Assembly (NCBI RefSeq): GCF_029227915.1
Contig: NC_079885.1
Span: 4,342,001 to 4,406,000, forward strand
Length of the DNA stretch: 64,000 nt
Direction of reading: 5' to 3'
DNA from: Hydractinia symbiolongicarpus
Taxonomy: Eukaryota > Cnidaria > Hydrozoa > Anthoathecata > Hydractiniidae
The position numbers were made by a program, and so were the translations under genes. Below are positions 38,309 through 50,584 of this stretch, one piece after another; position 1 is the stretch's first letter; every line of letters starts with the position of its first letter. The notes below the pieces were generated by a model that had not been told where the DNA came from, searched no databases, and was given only the letters and a program-made list of their open reading frames with translations.

Positions 38309-39720
38309 AGCTGTTGTAACTGAATCGGATTGATACCGTTAAAAAGTCAATGAAATGTAGTTTTTGAAACTGTCGCTATTTCTTCAGCGCGAACTAACTG
38401 CTAGGATTGGTCCTACAGTAAAAAATGACTTGTTTATCTTAATTTTTTAATAAAGTGCTACCACAGCGCCCAGTGCAATCGCTGAGTTCCGGCGTCAAAT
38501 TAAGAAGAATGTTATATCTTGGTGTCCAATTGTCTCATTTATCACATTTATAAGGTCAGAGTCCAGAATCAGTTCAATTAATTCCCACAGTCAATCGTTT
38601 CACTGTTAAAAGGGATACAACTTAGTAATATCGGAAGAAAATCACTAAATACATGTTGGTACGAATATGTGACGCAACCGTTGTAACTCGAAGGGATTGA
38701 CACCATTAGAAAGTTAATGAAATGTAGTTTGTGAAACTGTCTCTATTTCTTAAGCGCGCGATAACGGCTAGGATTGGTCCCACAGTAAAAAATGACTTAT
38801 TTATCTTACTTTTTAAATAAAGAGCTACCACAGCGCCCAGTGTAATCACTGAATTCCAGCAATGATGTCAAATTAAGAAGAATGTTATTTCTTGTAGTCA
38901 AAATGGCTTATTTATCACATTTATCAGGTCACAGTCCAAAGTTAGTTCAATTAAGTCCCGCAGTCAATCGTTTCACTGTTGAAAGCGATGCAGCCTAGTA
39001 ATATCAGAAGAATATCGCTAAATACATGTTGGTACGAATATGTGACGCAGCTGTTGTAACTGAATCGGATTGATACCGTTAAAAAGTCAATGAAATGTAG
39101 TTTTTGAAACTGTCGCTATTTCTTCAGCGCGAACTAACTGCTAGGATTGGTCCTACAGTAAAAAATGACTTGTTTATCTTAATTTTTTAATAAAGTGCTA
39201 CCACAGCGCCCAGTGCAATCGCTGAGTTCCGGCGTCAAATTAAGAAGAATGTGATATCTTGGTGTCCAATTGTCTCATTTATCACATTTATAAGGTCAGA
39301 GTCCAGAATCAGTTCAATTAATTCCCACAGTCAATCGTTTCACTGTTAAAAGGGATACAACTTAGTAATATCGGAAGAAAATCACTAAATACATGTTGGT
39401 ACGAATATGTGACGCAACCGTTGTAACTCGAAGGGATTGACACCGTTAGAAAGTTAATGAAATGTAGTTTGTGAAACTGTCTCTATTTCTTAAGCGCGCG
39501 ATAACGGCTAGGATTGGTCCCACAGTAAAAAATGACTTATTTATCTTACTTTTTAAATAAAGAGCTACCACAGCGCCCAGTGTAATCACTGAATTCCAGC
39601 AATGATGTCAAATTAAGAAGAATGTTATTTTTTGTAGTCAAAATGGCTTATTTATCACATTTATCAGGTCAAAGTCCAAAATCAGTTCAATTATGTCCCA
39701 CAGTCAAACGTTTCATTGTT
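38241..39720. repeat. Tandem duplication of a 740-bp dimer
   Basis: The block from about 38241 recurs at 38981, with a constant 740-bp offset, until the copies part near 39670. Unit starts are 38309 (367), 38676, 39049 (367) and 39416. Shared variants are GTTGAAAGCGATGCAGCC, GCAGCTGTTG, TGAATCGG, AACTAACTGC and CTTGTTTATC. Differences I saw are CACCATTAG against CACCGTTAG (38702/39442), GTTATATC against GTGATATC (38509/39249) and TTTCTTG against TTTTTTG. It has the same length as the left-edge dimer but different sequence variants. Confidence 0.9.
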
Positions 39721-39788
39721 AAAAGCGATGGAACCTAGTAATATGCGATTACTATCGCTAAATACATGTTGGTACGAGTATGTGACGC

Positions 39789-42020
39789 AACTGTTGTAAC
39801 TGAAGAGGATTGATACCGTTTGAAATTCAATGAAATGCAGTTTTTGAAACTATCGCTATTTCTTCAGCGCGCGATAACGGCTAGGATTGGTCCCACAGTA
39901 AAGAATGACTTATTTATCTAAATTTTTAAATGAAGCGCCACCACAGCGACCAATGTAATCTCTGAGTTCCGGCAATCATGTCAAATTAAGAAGAATGTTA
40001 TTTCTTGTAGTCATAATGGTTCATTTATCACATTTATAAGGTCTAACTCCAAAGTCAGTTCAAGTAAGTGCCACAGTCTATCGTTTCACTGTTGAAAGCG
40101 ATACAACAGAGTGATATCGGAAAAAAATCACTAAATACATGTTGGTACGAATGTGTGACGCAACCGTTGTTATTTAAACGGATTGACACCGTTAGAAAGT
40201 CAATGAAATGGAGTTTTTGAAACTGTCTCTATATCTTCAGCGCGCGATAACGGCTAGGATTGCTCCCACAGTAAAGAATGGCTTATTTATCTAAATTTTT
40301 AACGGAAGCGTTACCACAGAGCCTAATGTAATCGCTGAATTCCAGCAATCATGTCAAATTAAGAAGAATGTTATTCCTTGGAGACCAATTGGCTCATTTA
40401 TCACATTAATAAGGTCAGAGTCCAGAATCAGTTCAATTAATTCCCACAGTCAATCGTTTCACTGTTAAAAGGGATACAACTTAGTAATATCGGAAGAAAA
40501 TCACTAAATACATGTTGGTACGAATATGTGACGCAACCGTTGTAACTCAAAGGGATTGACACCGTTAGAAAGTCAATGAAATGTAGTTTGTGAAACTGTC
40601 TCTATTTCTTCAGCGCCCGATAACGGCTAGGATTGGTCCCACAGTAAAAAATGACTTATTTATCTTACTTTTTAAATAAAGCGCTACCACAGCGCCCAGT
40701 GTAATCACTGAATTCCAGCAATGATGTCAAATTAAGAAGAATGTTATTTCTTGTAGCCAAAATGGCTTATTTATCACATTTATCAGGTCACAGTCCAAAG
40801 TTAGTTCAATTAAGTCCTGCAGTCAATCGTTTCACTGTTAAAAGCGATGGAACCTAGTAATATGCGAATACTATCGCTAAATACATGTTGGTACGAGTAT
40901 GTGACGCAACTGTTGTAACTGAAGTGGATTGATACCGTTAGAAAGTCAATGAAATGTAGTTTTTGAAACTGTCGCTATTTCTTCAGCGCGCGATAACGGC
41001 TAGGATTGGTCCCACAGTAAAGAATGACTTATTTATCTAAATTTTTAAATGAAGCACCACCAAAGCGACCAATGTAATCTCTGAGTTCCGGCAATCACGT
41101 CAAATTTAGAAGAATGTTATTTCTTGGTGTCCAATTGTCTCATTTATCACATTTATCAGGTCACAGTCCAAAGTTAGTTCAATTAAGTCCCGCAGTCAAT
41201 CGTTTCACTGTTAAAAGCGATGCAACCTAGTAAAATCAGAAAAATATCGCTAAATACATGTTGGTACAAATATGTGACGCAACTGTTGTAACAGAAGCGA
41301 ATTGATACCGTTAAAAAGTCAATGAAATGTAGTTTTTGAAACTGTCGCTATTTCTTCAGCGCGAACTAACAGCTAGGATTGGTCCTACAGTAAAAAATGA
41401 CTTATTTATCTTAATTTTTTAATAAAGTGCTACCACAGCGCCCAGTGCAATCGCTGAGTTCCGGCGTCAAATTAAGAAGAATGTTATATCTTGGTGTCCA
41501 ATTGTCTCATTTATCACATTTATAAGGTCAAAGTCCAAAATCAGTTCAATTATGTCCCACAGTCAAACGCTTCATTGTTAAAAGCGATGGAACCTAGTAA
41601 TATGCGATTACTATCGCTAAATACATGTTGGTACGAGTATGTGACGCAACTGTTGTAACTGAAGCGGATTGATACCGTTAGAAAGTCAATGAAATGCAGT
41701 TTTTGAAATTGTCGCTATTTCTTCAGCGCACGATAACGGCTAGGATAGGTCCCACAGTAAAGAATGACTTATTTATCTAAATTTTTAAATGAAGCGCCAC
41801 CACAGCGACCAATGTAATCTCTGAGTTCCGGCAATCACGTCAAATTTAGAAGAATGTTATTTCTTGGTGTCCAATTGTCTCATTTATCACATTTATCAGG
41901 TCACAGTCCAAAGTTAGTTCAATTAAGTCCCGCAGTCAATCGTTTCACTGTTAAAAGCGATGCAACCTAGTAATATCAGAAGAATATCGCTAAATACATG
42001 TTGGTACGAATATGTGACGC
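39789..42020. repeat. Hexamer gamma, copy 1 (2232 bp)
   Basis: Units start at 39789, 40162, 40535, 40908, 41281 (367) and 41648. Markers in order are GAAAGCGATACAACAGAGTG; GATTGCTCCCACAG with TTAACGGAAGCG; AAAGGGATTGACACC; GAAGTGGATTG with CACCAAAGCG; a GTAACAGAAGCG head with AACAGCTAGG; and a plain A unit. The same six units in the same order lie at 53183-55414, 13394 bp (36 monomers) away. This unit contains the AGTGAT/ATCACT dyad at 40110. Confidence 0.9.
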
Positions 42021-45000
42021 AACTGTTGTAACTGAAGCGGATTGATACCGTTATAAAGTCAATGAAATGTAGTTTTTGAAACTGTCGCTATTTCTTCAGC
42101 GCGAACTAACGGCTAGGATTGGTCCTACAGTAAAAAATGGCTTATTTATCTTAATTTTTTAATAAAGTGCTACTACAGCGCCCAGTGTAATCGCTGAGTT
42201 CCAGTAATCATGTGAAATTAAGAAGGATGTTATTTCTTATAGTCAAACTGGCTCATTTACCGCATTTATAAGGTCAAAGTCCAAAATCAGTTCAATTAAG
42301 TCCCACAGTCAAACGTTTCACTGTTAAAAGCGATGGAACCTAGTAATATGCGAATACTATCGCTAAATACATGTTGATACGAGTATGTGACGCAACTGTT
42401 GTAACTGAAGGGGATTGATACCGTTAGAAAGTCAATGAAATGTAGTTTTTGAAACTGTCGCTATTTCTTCAGCGCGCGATAACGGCTAGGACTGGTCCCA
42501 CTGTAAAGAATGACTTATTTATCTAAATTTTTAAATGAAGCACCACCACAGCGACCAATGTAATATCTGAGTTCCGGCAATCACGTCAAATTTAGAAGAA
42601 TGTTATTTCTTGTTGTCCAATTGTCTCATTTATCACATTTATCAGGTCACAGTCAAAAGTTAGTTCAATTAAGTCCCGCAGTCAATCGTTTCACTGTTAA
42701 AAGCGATGCAACCTAGTAATATCGGAAGAATATCGCTAAATACATGTTGATACGAATATGTGACGCAACTGTTGTAACTGAAGCGGATTGATACCGTTGA
42801 AAAGTCAATGAAATGTAGTTTTTGAAACTTTCGGTATTTCTTCAGCGCGAACTAACGGCTAGGATTGGTCCTACAGTAAAAAATGACTTATTTATCTTAA
42901 TTTTTTTAATAAAGCGCCACCACAGCGACCAATATAATCTCTGAGTTCCGGCAATCACGTCAAATTTAGAAGAATGTTATTTCTTGGCGTCCAATTGTCT
43001 CATTTATCACATTTATCAGGTCACAGTCCAAAGTTAGTTCAATTAAGTCCCGCAGTCAATCGTTTTACTGTTAAAAGCGATGCAACCTAGTAATATCAGA
43101 AGAATATCCCTAAATACATGTTGGTACGAATATGTGACGCAACTGTTGTAACTGAAGCGGATTGATACCGTTAAAAAGTCAATGAAATGTAGTTTTTGAA
43201 ACTGTCGCTATTTCTTCAGCGCGAACTAACAGCTAGAATTGGTCCTACAGTAAAAAATGACTTATTTATCTTAATTTTTTAATAAAGTGCTACCACAGCG
43301 CCCAGTGCAATCGCTGAGTTCCGGCGTCAAATTAAGAAGGATGTTATTTCTTATAGTCAAACTGGCTCATTTACCGCATTTATAAGGTCAAAGTCCAAAA
43401 TCAGTTCAATTAAGTCCCACAGTCAAACGTTTCATTGTTAAAAGCGATGGAACCTAGTAATATGCGATTACTATCGCTAAATACATGTTGGTACGAGTAT
43501 GTGACGCAACTGTTGTAACTGAAGCGGATTGATACCGTTAGAAAGTCAATGAAATGCAATTTTTGAAACTGTCGCTATTTCTTCAGCGCGCGATAACGGC
43601 TAGGATTGGTCCCACAGTAAAAAATGACTTATTTATCTAAATTTTTAAATGAAGCGCCACCACAGCGACCAATGTAATCTCTGAGTTCCGGCAATCATGT
43701 CAAATTAAGAAGAATGTTATTTCTTGTAGTTATAATGGTTCATTTATCACATTTATAAAGTCTAAATCCAAAGTCAGTTCAAGTAAGTGCCACAGTCTAT
43801 CGTTTCCCTGTTGAAAGCGATACAACAGAGTGATATCGGAAAAAAATCACTAAATACATGTTGGTACGAATGTGTGACGCAACCGTTGTAACTCAAACGG
43901 ATTGACACCGTTAGAAAGTCAATGAAATGGAGTTTTTGAAACTGTCTCTATATCTTCAGCGCGCGATAACGGCTAGGATTGCTCCCACAGTAAAGAATGG
44001 CTTATTTATCTAAATTTTTAACGGAAGCGTTACCACAGAGCCTAATGTAATCGCTGAATTCCAGCAATCATGTCAAATTAAGAAGAATGTTATTCCTTGG
44101 AGACCAATTGGCTTATTTATCACATTTATAAGGTCAGAGTTCAGAATCAGTTCAATTAATTCCCACAGTCAATCGTTTCACTGTTAAAAGGGATACAACT
44201 TAGTAATATCGGAAGAAAATCACTAAATACATGTTGGTACGAATATGTGACGCAACCGTTGTAACTCAAAGGGATTGAAACCGTTAGAAAGTCAATGAAA
44301 TGTAGTTTGTGAAACTGTCTCTAGTTCTTCAGCGCGCGATAACGGCTAGGATTGGTCCTACAGTAAAAAATGACTTATTTATCTTAATTTTTTAATAAAG
44401 TGCTACCACAGCGCCTAGTGCAATCGCTGAGTTCCGGCGTCAAATTAAGAAGAATGTTATATCTTGGTGTCCAATTGTCTCATTTATCACATTTATAAGG
44501 TCAAAGTCCAAAATCAGTTAAATTATGTCCCACAGTCAAACGTTTCATTGTTAAAAGCGATGGAACCTAGTAATATGCGATTACTATCGCTAAATACATG
44601 TTGGTACGAGTATGTGACGCAACTGTTGTAACTGAAGCGGATTGATACCGTTAGAAAGTCAATGATATGCAGTTTTTGAAACTGTCGCTATTTCTTCAGC
44701 GCGCGATAACGGCTAGGATTGGTCCCACAGTAAAGAATGACTTATTTATCTAAATTTTTAAATGAAGCGCCACCACAGCGACCAATGTAATCTCTGAGTT
44801 CCGGCAATCACGTCAAATTTAGAAGAATGTTATTTCTTGGTGTCCAATTGTTCATTTATCACATTTATAAGGTTTAAATCCAAAGTCAGTTCAAGTAAGT
44901 GCCACAGTCTATCGTTTCACTGTTGAAAGCGATACAACAGAGTGATATCGGAAAAAAATCACTAAATACATGTTGGTACGAATGTGTGACGCAACCGTTG

Positions 45001-47227
45001 TAACTCAAACGGATTGACACCGTTAGAAAGTCAATGAAATGGAGTTTTTGAAACTGTCTCTATATCTTCAGCGCGCGATAACGGCTAGGATTGGTCCAAC
45101 ATTAAAGAATGACATATTTATCTAAATTTTTAACGGAAGCGTTACCATTGGGCCGAGTGTAATCGCTGAGTTCCGGCAATCATGTTAAATTAAGAAGAAT
45201 GTTATTTCTTGGAGTCCAACTGTCTCATTTATCACATTCATCGGGTCACAGTCCAAAGTTAGTTCAATTAAGTCCCACAGTCAATCGTTTCACTGTTAAA
45301 AGCGAAGCAACCTAGTAATATCAGAAAATTATCGCTAAATACATGTAGGTACGAATGTGTGACCCAACCGTTGTAACTCAAACGGACTGACACCGTTAGA
45401 AAGTCAGTGAAATGTAGTATTTGAAACTGTCTCGATTTCTTCAGCGCGTGATAACGTCTAGAATTGGTCCCACAGTAAAAACTGAACTTTTTATCTTAAT
45501 TTTTAAATGAAGAACTACCACAGCACCCAGTGTAATCGCTGAGTTTCGGCAATCATGTCAAATTAAGAAGAATGTTATTTCTTGGAGTCCAATTGTCTCA
45601 CTTATAACACTTATAAAGTCACAGTCCAAACTTAGTTCAATTAAATCCTACAGAAAATTGTTTCACTGTTATAAGCAATGCAACCTAGTAATATGAGAAA
45701 AATATCGCTAAATACATGTTGGTACGAATATGTCACGCAACCGTTGTAACTGAAGCGGATTGACACCGTTAGAAAGTCAATGAAATGTAGTTTTTGAAAC
45801 TGCGGCTACTTCTTCAGCGAGCGATAACGGCTAGGATTGGTCCCACAGTAAAGAATGACTTATTTATCTAAGTTTTTAAATGAAGCGCCACCACAGAGCC
45901 TAATGTAATCGCTGAATTCCAGCAATCATGTCAAATTAAGAAGAATGTTATTCCTTGGAGACCAATTGGCTCATTTATCACATTTATAAGGTCAGAGTCC
46001 AGAATCAGTTCAATTAATTCCCACAGTCAATCGTTTCACTGTTAAAAGGGATACAACTTAATAATATCGGAAGAAAATCACTAAATACATGTTGGTACGA
46101 ATATGTGACGCAACCGTTGTAACTCAAAGGGATTGAAACCGTTAGAAAGTCAATGAAATGTAGTTTGTGAAACTGTCTCTATTTCTTCAGCGCGCGATAA
46201 CGGCTAGGATTGGTCCCACAGTAAAAAATGACTTATTTATCTTACTTTTTAAATAAAGCGCTACCACAGCGCCCAGTGTAATCACTGAATTCCAGCAATC
46301 ATGTCAAATTAAGAAGAATGTTATTTCTTGTAGTCAAAATGGCTTATTTATCACATTTATCAGTTCACATTCAAAAGTTAGTTCAATTAAGTCCCGCAGT
46401 CAATCGTTTCACTGTTAAAAGCGATGGAGCCTAGTAATATGCGAATACTATCGCTAAATACATGTTGGTACGAGTATGTGACGCAACTGTTGTAACTGAA
46501 GCGGATTGATACCGTTAGAAAGTCAATGAAATGTAGTTTTTGAAACTGTCGCTATTTCTTCAGCGCGCGATAACGGCTAGGATTGGTCCCACAGTAAAAA
46601 ATGACTTATTTATCTAAATTTTTAAATGAAGCGCCACCACAGCGACCAATGTAATCTCTGAGTTCCAACAATCACGTCAAATTCAGAAGAATGTTATTTC
46701 TTGGTGTCCAATTGTCTCATTTATCACATTTATCAGGTCACAGTCCAAAGTTAGTTCAATTAAGTCCCGCAGTCAATCGTTTCACTGTTAAAAGCGATGC
46801 AACCTAGTAATATCAGAAGAATATCGCTAAATACATGTTGGTACGAATATGTGACGCAACTGTTGTAACAGAAGCGGATTGATACCGTTAAAAAGTCAAT
46901 GAAATGATGTAGTTTTTGAAACTGTCGCTATTTCTTCAGCGCGAACTAACAGCTAGGATTGGTCCTACAGTAAAAAATGACTTATTTATCTTAATTTTTT
47001 AATAAAGTGCTACCACAGCGCCCAGTGGAATCGCTGAGTTCCGGCGTCAAATTAAGAAGAATGTTATATCTTGGTGTCCAATTGTCTCATTTATCACATT
47101 TATAAGGTCAAAGTCCAAAATCAGTTCAATTATGTCCCACAGTCAAACGTTTCATTGTTAAAAGCGATGGAACCTAGTAATATGCGATTACTATCGCTAA
47201 ATACATGTTGGTACGAGTATGTGACGC
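42021..47227. repeat. Heterogeneous mosaic zone
   Basis: Unit starts: 42021, 42394, 42767 (374), 43141 (367), 43508, 43881, 44254 (367), 44621 (372), 44993, 45366, 45739, 46112, 46485, 46858. Units of all three types alternate irregularly. 43508-44253 resembles the first two units of hexamer gamma. The unit at 44621 joins an A head to a gamma tail at CCAATTGTTCATTT, losing 1 bp. A block at 44993-45738 (GGCCGAGTG, GTGACCCAACCG, ACGTCTAGAATTGG, ACTATTATAAGC-like tails) recurs near 47330-47973, with an offset of 2235 bp. Confidence 0.88.
46858..47227. repeat. Monomer with a 3-bp insertion (370 bp)
   Basis: This unit has the 6-bp deletion class sequence (TTCCGGCGTCAAATT), so it would be 367 bp. 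However, near 46903-46908 it reads GAAATGATGTAGTT where every other unit has GAAATGTAGTT or a close variant. The extra ATG is a short slippage duplication and is the largest private insertion seen in the window. Confidence 0.88.
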
Positions 47228-50200
47228 AACTGTTGTAACTGAAGCGGATTGATACCGTTAGAAAGTCAATGATATGCAGTTTTTGAAACTGTCGCTATTT
47301 CTTCAGCGCGCGATAACGGCTAGGATTGGTCCAACAGTAAAGAATGACATATTTATCTAAATTTTTAACGGAAGCGTTACCATTGGGCCGAGTGTAATCG
47401 CTGAGTTCCGGCAATCATGTTAAATTAAGAAGAATGTTATTTCTTGGAGTCCAACTGTCTCATTTATCACATTCATCGGGTCACAGTCCAAAGTTAGTTC
47501 AATTAAGTCCCACAGTCAATCGTTTCACTGTTAAAAGCGAAGCAACCTAGTAATATCAGAAAAATATCGCTAAATACATGTAGGTACGAATGTGTGACCC
47601 AACCGTTGTAACTCAAACGGACTGACACCGTTGGAAAGTCAATGAAATGTAGTATTTGAAACTGTCTCGATTTCTTCAGCGCGCGATAACGTCTAGAATT
47701 GGTCCCACAGTAAAAACTGAAATTTTTATCTTAATTTTTAAATGAAGAACTACCACAGCACCCAGTGTAATCGCTGAGTTTCGGCAATCATGTCAAATTA
47801 AGAAGAATGTTATTTCTTGGAGTCCAATTGTCTCACTTATAACACTTATAAAGTCACAGTCCAAACTTAGTTTAATTAAATCCTACAGAAAATTGTTTCA
47901 CTGTTATAAGCAATGCAACCTAGTAATATGAGAAAAATATCGCTAAATACATGTTGGTACGAATATGTCACGCAACCGTTGTAACTGAAGCGGATTGACA
48001 CCGTTAGAAAGTCAATGAAATGTAGTTTTTGAAACTGCGGCTACTTCTTCAGCGAGCGATAACGGCTAGGATTGGTCCCACAGTAAAGAATGACTTATTT
48101 ATCTAAGTTTTTAAATGAAGCGCCACCACAGCGCCCAATGTAATTGCTGAGTTCCGGCAATCACGTCAATTTGAGAAGAATGTTATTTCTTGGAGTCTAA
48201 TTGTCTCATTCATCACATTTATCAGGTCACAGTCCAAGGTTAGTTTAATTAAGTCCCACAGTCAATTGTTTCACTGTTAAAAGCGCTGCAACCTAGTAAT
48301 ATCGGAAAAATATCGCTAAAGACATGTTGCTACGAATATGTGAACCAACTGTTGTAACTCAAACGGACTAACACCGTTAGAAAGTCAGTGAGATGCAGTT
48401 TTTGAAACTGTTCCTATTTATTCAGCGCTTGCTAACGGCCAGGATTGGTCCCACAGTAAGAAAAGACTTATTCATCTAAATTACTTAATAAAGCGCTACC
48501 ACAGAGCCTAATGTAATCGCTGAATTCCAGCAATCATGTCAAATTAAGAAGAATGTTATTCCTTGGAGACCAATTGGCTCATTTATCACATTTATAAGGT
48601 CAGAGTCCAGAATCAGTTCAATTAATTCCCACAGTCAATCGTTTCACTGTTAAAAGGGATACAACTTAGTAATATCGGAAGAAAATCACTAAATACATGT
48701 TGGTACGAATATGTGACGCAACCGTTGTAACTCAAAGGGATTGAAACCGTTAGAAAGTCAATGAAATGTAGTTTGTGAAACTGTCTCTATTTCTTCAGCG
48801 CGCGATAACGGCTAGGATTGGTCCCACAGTAAAAAATGACCTATTTATCTTACTTTTTAAATAAAGCGCTACCACAGCGCCCAGTGTAATCACTGAATTC
48901 CAGCAATCATGTCAAATTAAGAAGAATGTTATTTCTTGGAGTCCAATTGTCTCACTTATAACACTTATAAAGTCACAGTCCAAACTTAGTTCAATTAAAT
49001 CCTACAGAAAATTGTTTCACTGTTATAAGCAATGCAACCTAGTAATATGAGAAAAATATCGCTAAATACATGTTGGTACGAATATGTCACGCAACCGTTG
49101 TAACTGAAGCGGATTGACACCGTTAGAAAGTCAATGAAATGTAGTTTTTGAAACTGCGGCTACTTCTTCAGCGAGCGATAACGGCTAGGATTGGTACCAC
49201 AGTAAAGAATGACTTATTTATCTAAGTTTTTAAATGAAGCGCCACCACAGCGCCCAATGTAATTGCTGAGTTCCGGCAATCACGTCAATTTGAGAAGAAT
49301 GTTATTTCTTGGAGTCTAATTGTCTCATTCATCACATTTATCAGGTCACAGTCCAAGGTTAGTTTAATTAAGTCCCACAGTCAATTGTTTCACTGTTAAA
49401 AGCGCTGCAACCTAGTAATATCGGAAAAATATCGCTAAAGACATGTTGCTACGAATATGTGAACCAACTGTTGTAACTCAAACGGACTAACACCGTTAGA
49501 AAGTCAGTGAGATGCAGTTTTTGAAACTGTTTCTATTTATTCAGCGCTTGCTAACGGCCAGGATTGGTCCCACAGTAAGAAAAGACTTATTTATCTAAAT
49601 TACTTAATAAAGCGCTACCACAGAGCCTAATGTAATCGCTGAATTCCAGCAATCATGTCAAATTAAGAAGAATGTTATTCCTTGGAGATCAATTGGCTCA
49701 TTTATCACATTTATAAGGTCAGAGTCCAGAATCAGTTCAATTAATTCCCACAGTCAATCGTTTCACTGTTAAAAGGGATACAACTTAGTAATATCGGAAG
49801 AAAATCACTAAATACATGTTGGTACGAATATGTGACGCAACCGTTGTAACTCAAAGGGATTGAAACCGTTAGAAAGTCAATGAAATGTAGTTTGTGAAAC
49901 TGTCTCTATTTCTTCAGCGCGCGATAACGGCTAGGATTGGTCCCACAGTAAAAAATGACTTATTTATCTTACTTTTTAAATAAAGCGCTACCACAGCGCC
50001 CAGTGTAATCACTGAATTCCAGCAATCATGTCAAATTAAGAAGAATGTTATTTCTTGTAGTCAAAATGGCTTATTTATCACATTTATCAGTTCAAATTCA
50101 AAAGTTAGTTCAATTAAGTCCCGCAGTCAATCGTTTCACTGTTAAAAGCGATGGAGCCTAGTAATATGCGAATACTATCGCTAAATACATGTTGGTACGA

Positions 50201-50584
50201 GTATGTGACGCAACTGTTGTAACTGAAGCGGATTTATACCGTTAGAAAGTCAATGAAATGTAGTTTTTAAAACTGTCGCTATTTCTTCAGCGCGCGATAA
50301 CGGCTAGGATTGGTCCCACAGTAAAAAATGACTTATTTATCTAAATTTTTAAATGAAGCGCCACCACAGCGACCAATGTAATCTCTGAGTTCCGGCAATC
50401 ACGTCAAATTCAGAAGAATGTTATTTCTTGGTGTCCAATTGTCTCATTTATCACATTTATCAGGTCACAGTCCAAAGTTAGTTCAATTAAGTCCCGCAGT
50501 CAATCGTTTCACTGTTAAAAGCGATGGAGCCTAGTAATATCAGAAGAATATCGCTAAATACATGTTGGTACGAATATGTGACGC
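47228..50584. repeat. Type-C-rich zone with a 1119-bp trimer duplication
   Basis: Unit starts: 47228, 47601, 47974, 48347, 48720, 49093, 49466, 49839, 50212, all 373 bp. From about 47820 to 48935 the sequence is repeated at about 48940-50055 with an offset of 1119 bp (three monomers). Shared markers are GTTATAAGCAATG, AATATGTCACGC, AACTGCGGCTACTTC, AAAGCGCTGCAACC, GTGAACCAACTG and CTTGCTAACGGCC. The few differences include CTTATTCATC against CTTATTTATC, GGAGACC against GGAGATC and CTGTTCC against CTGTTTC. The exchange junction lies in the conserved AAGAATGTTATTTCTTG core near 48935. Confidence 0.9.
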
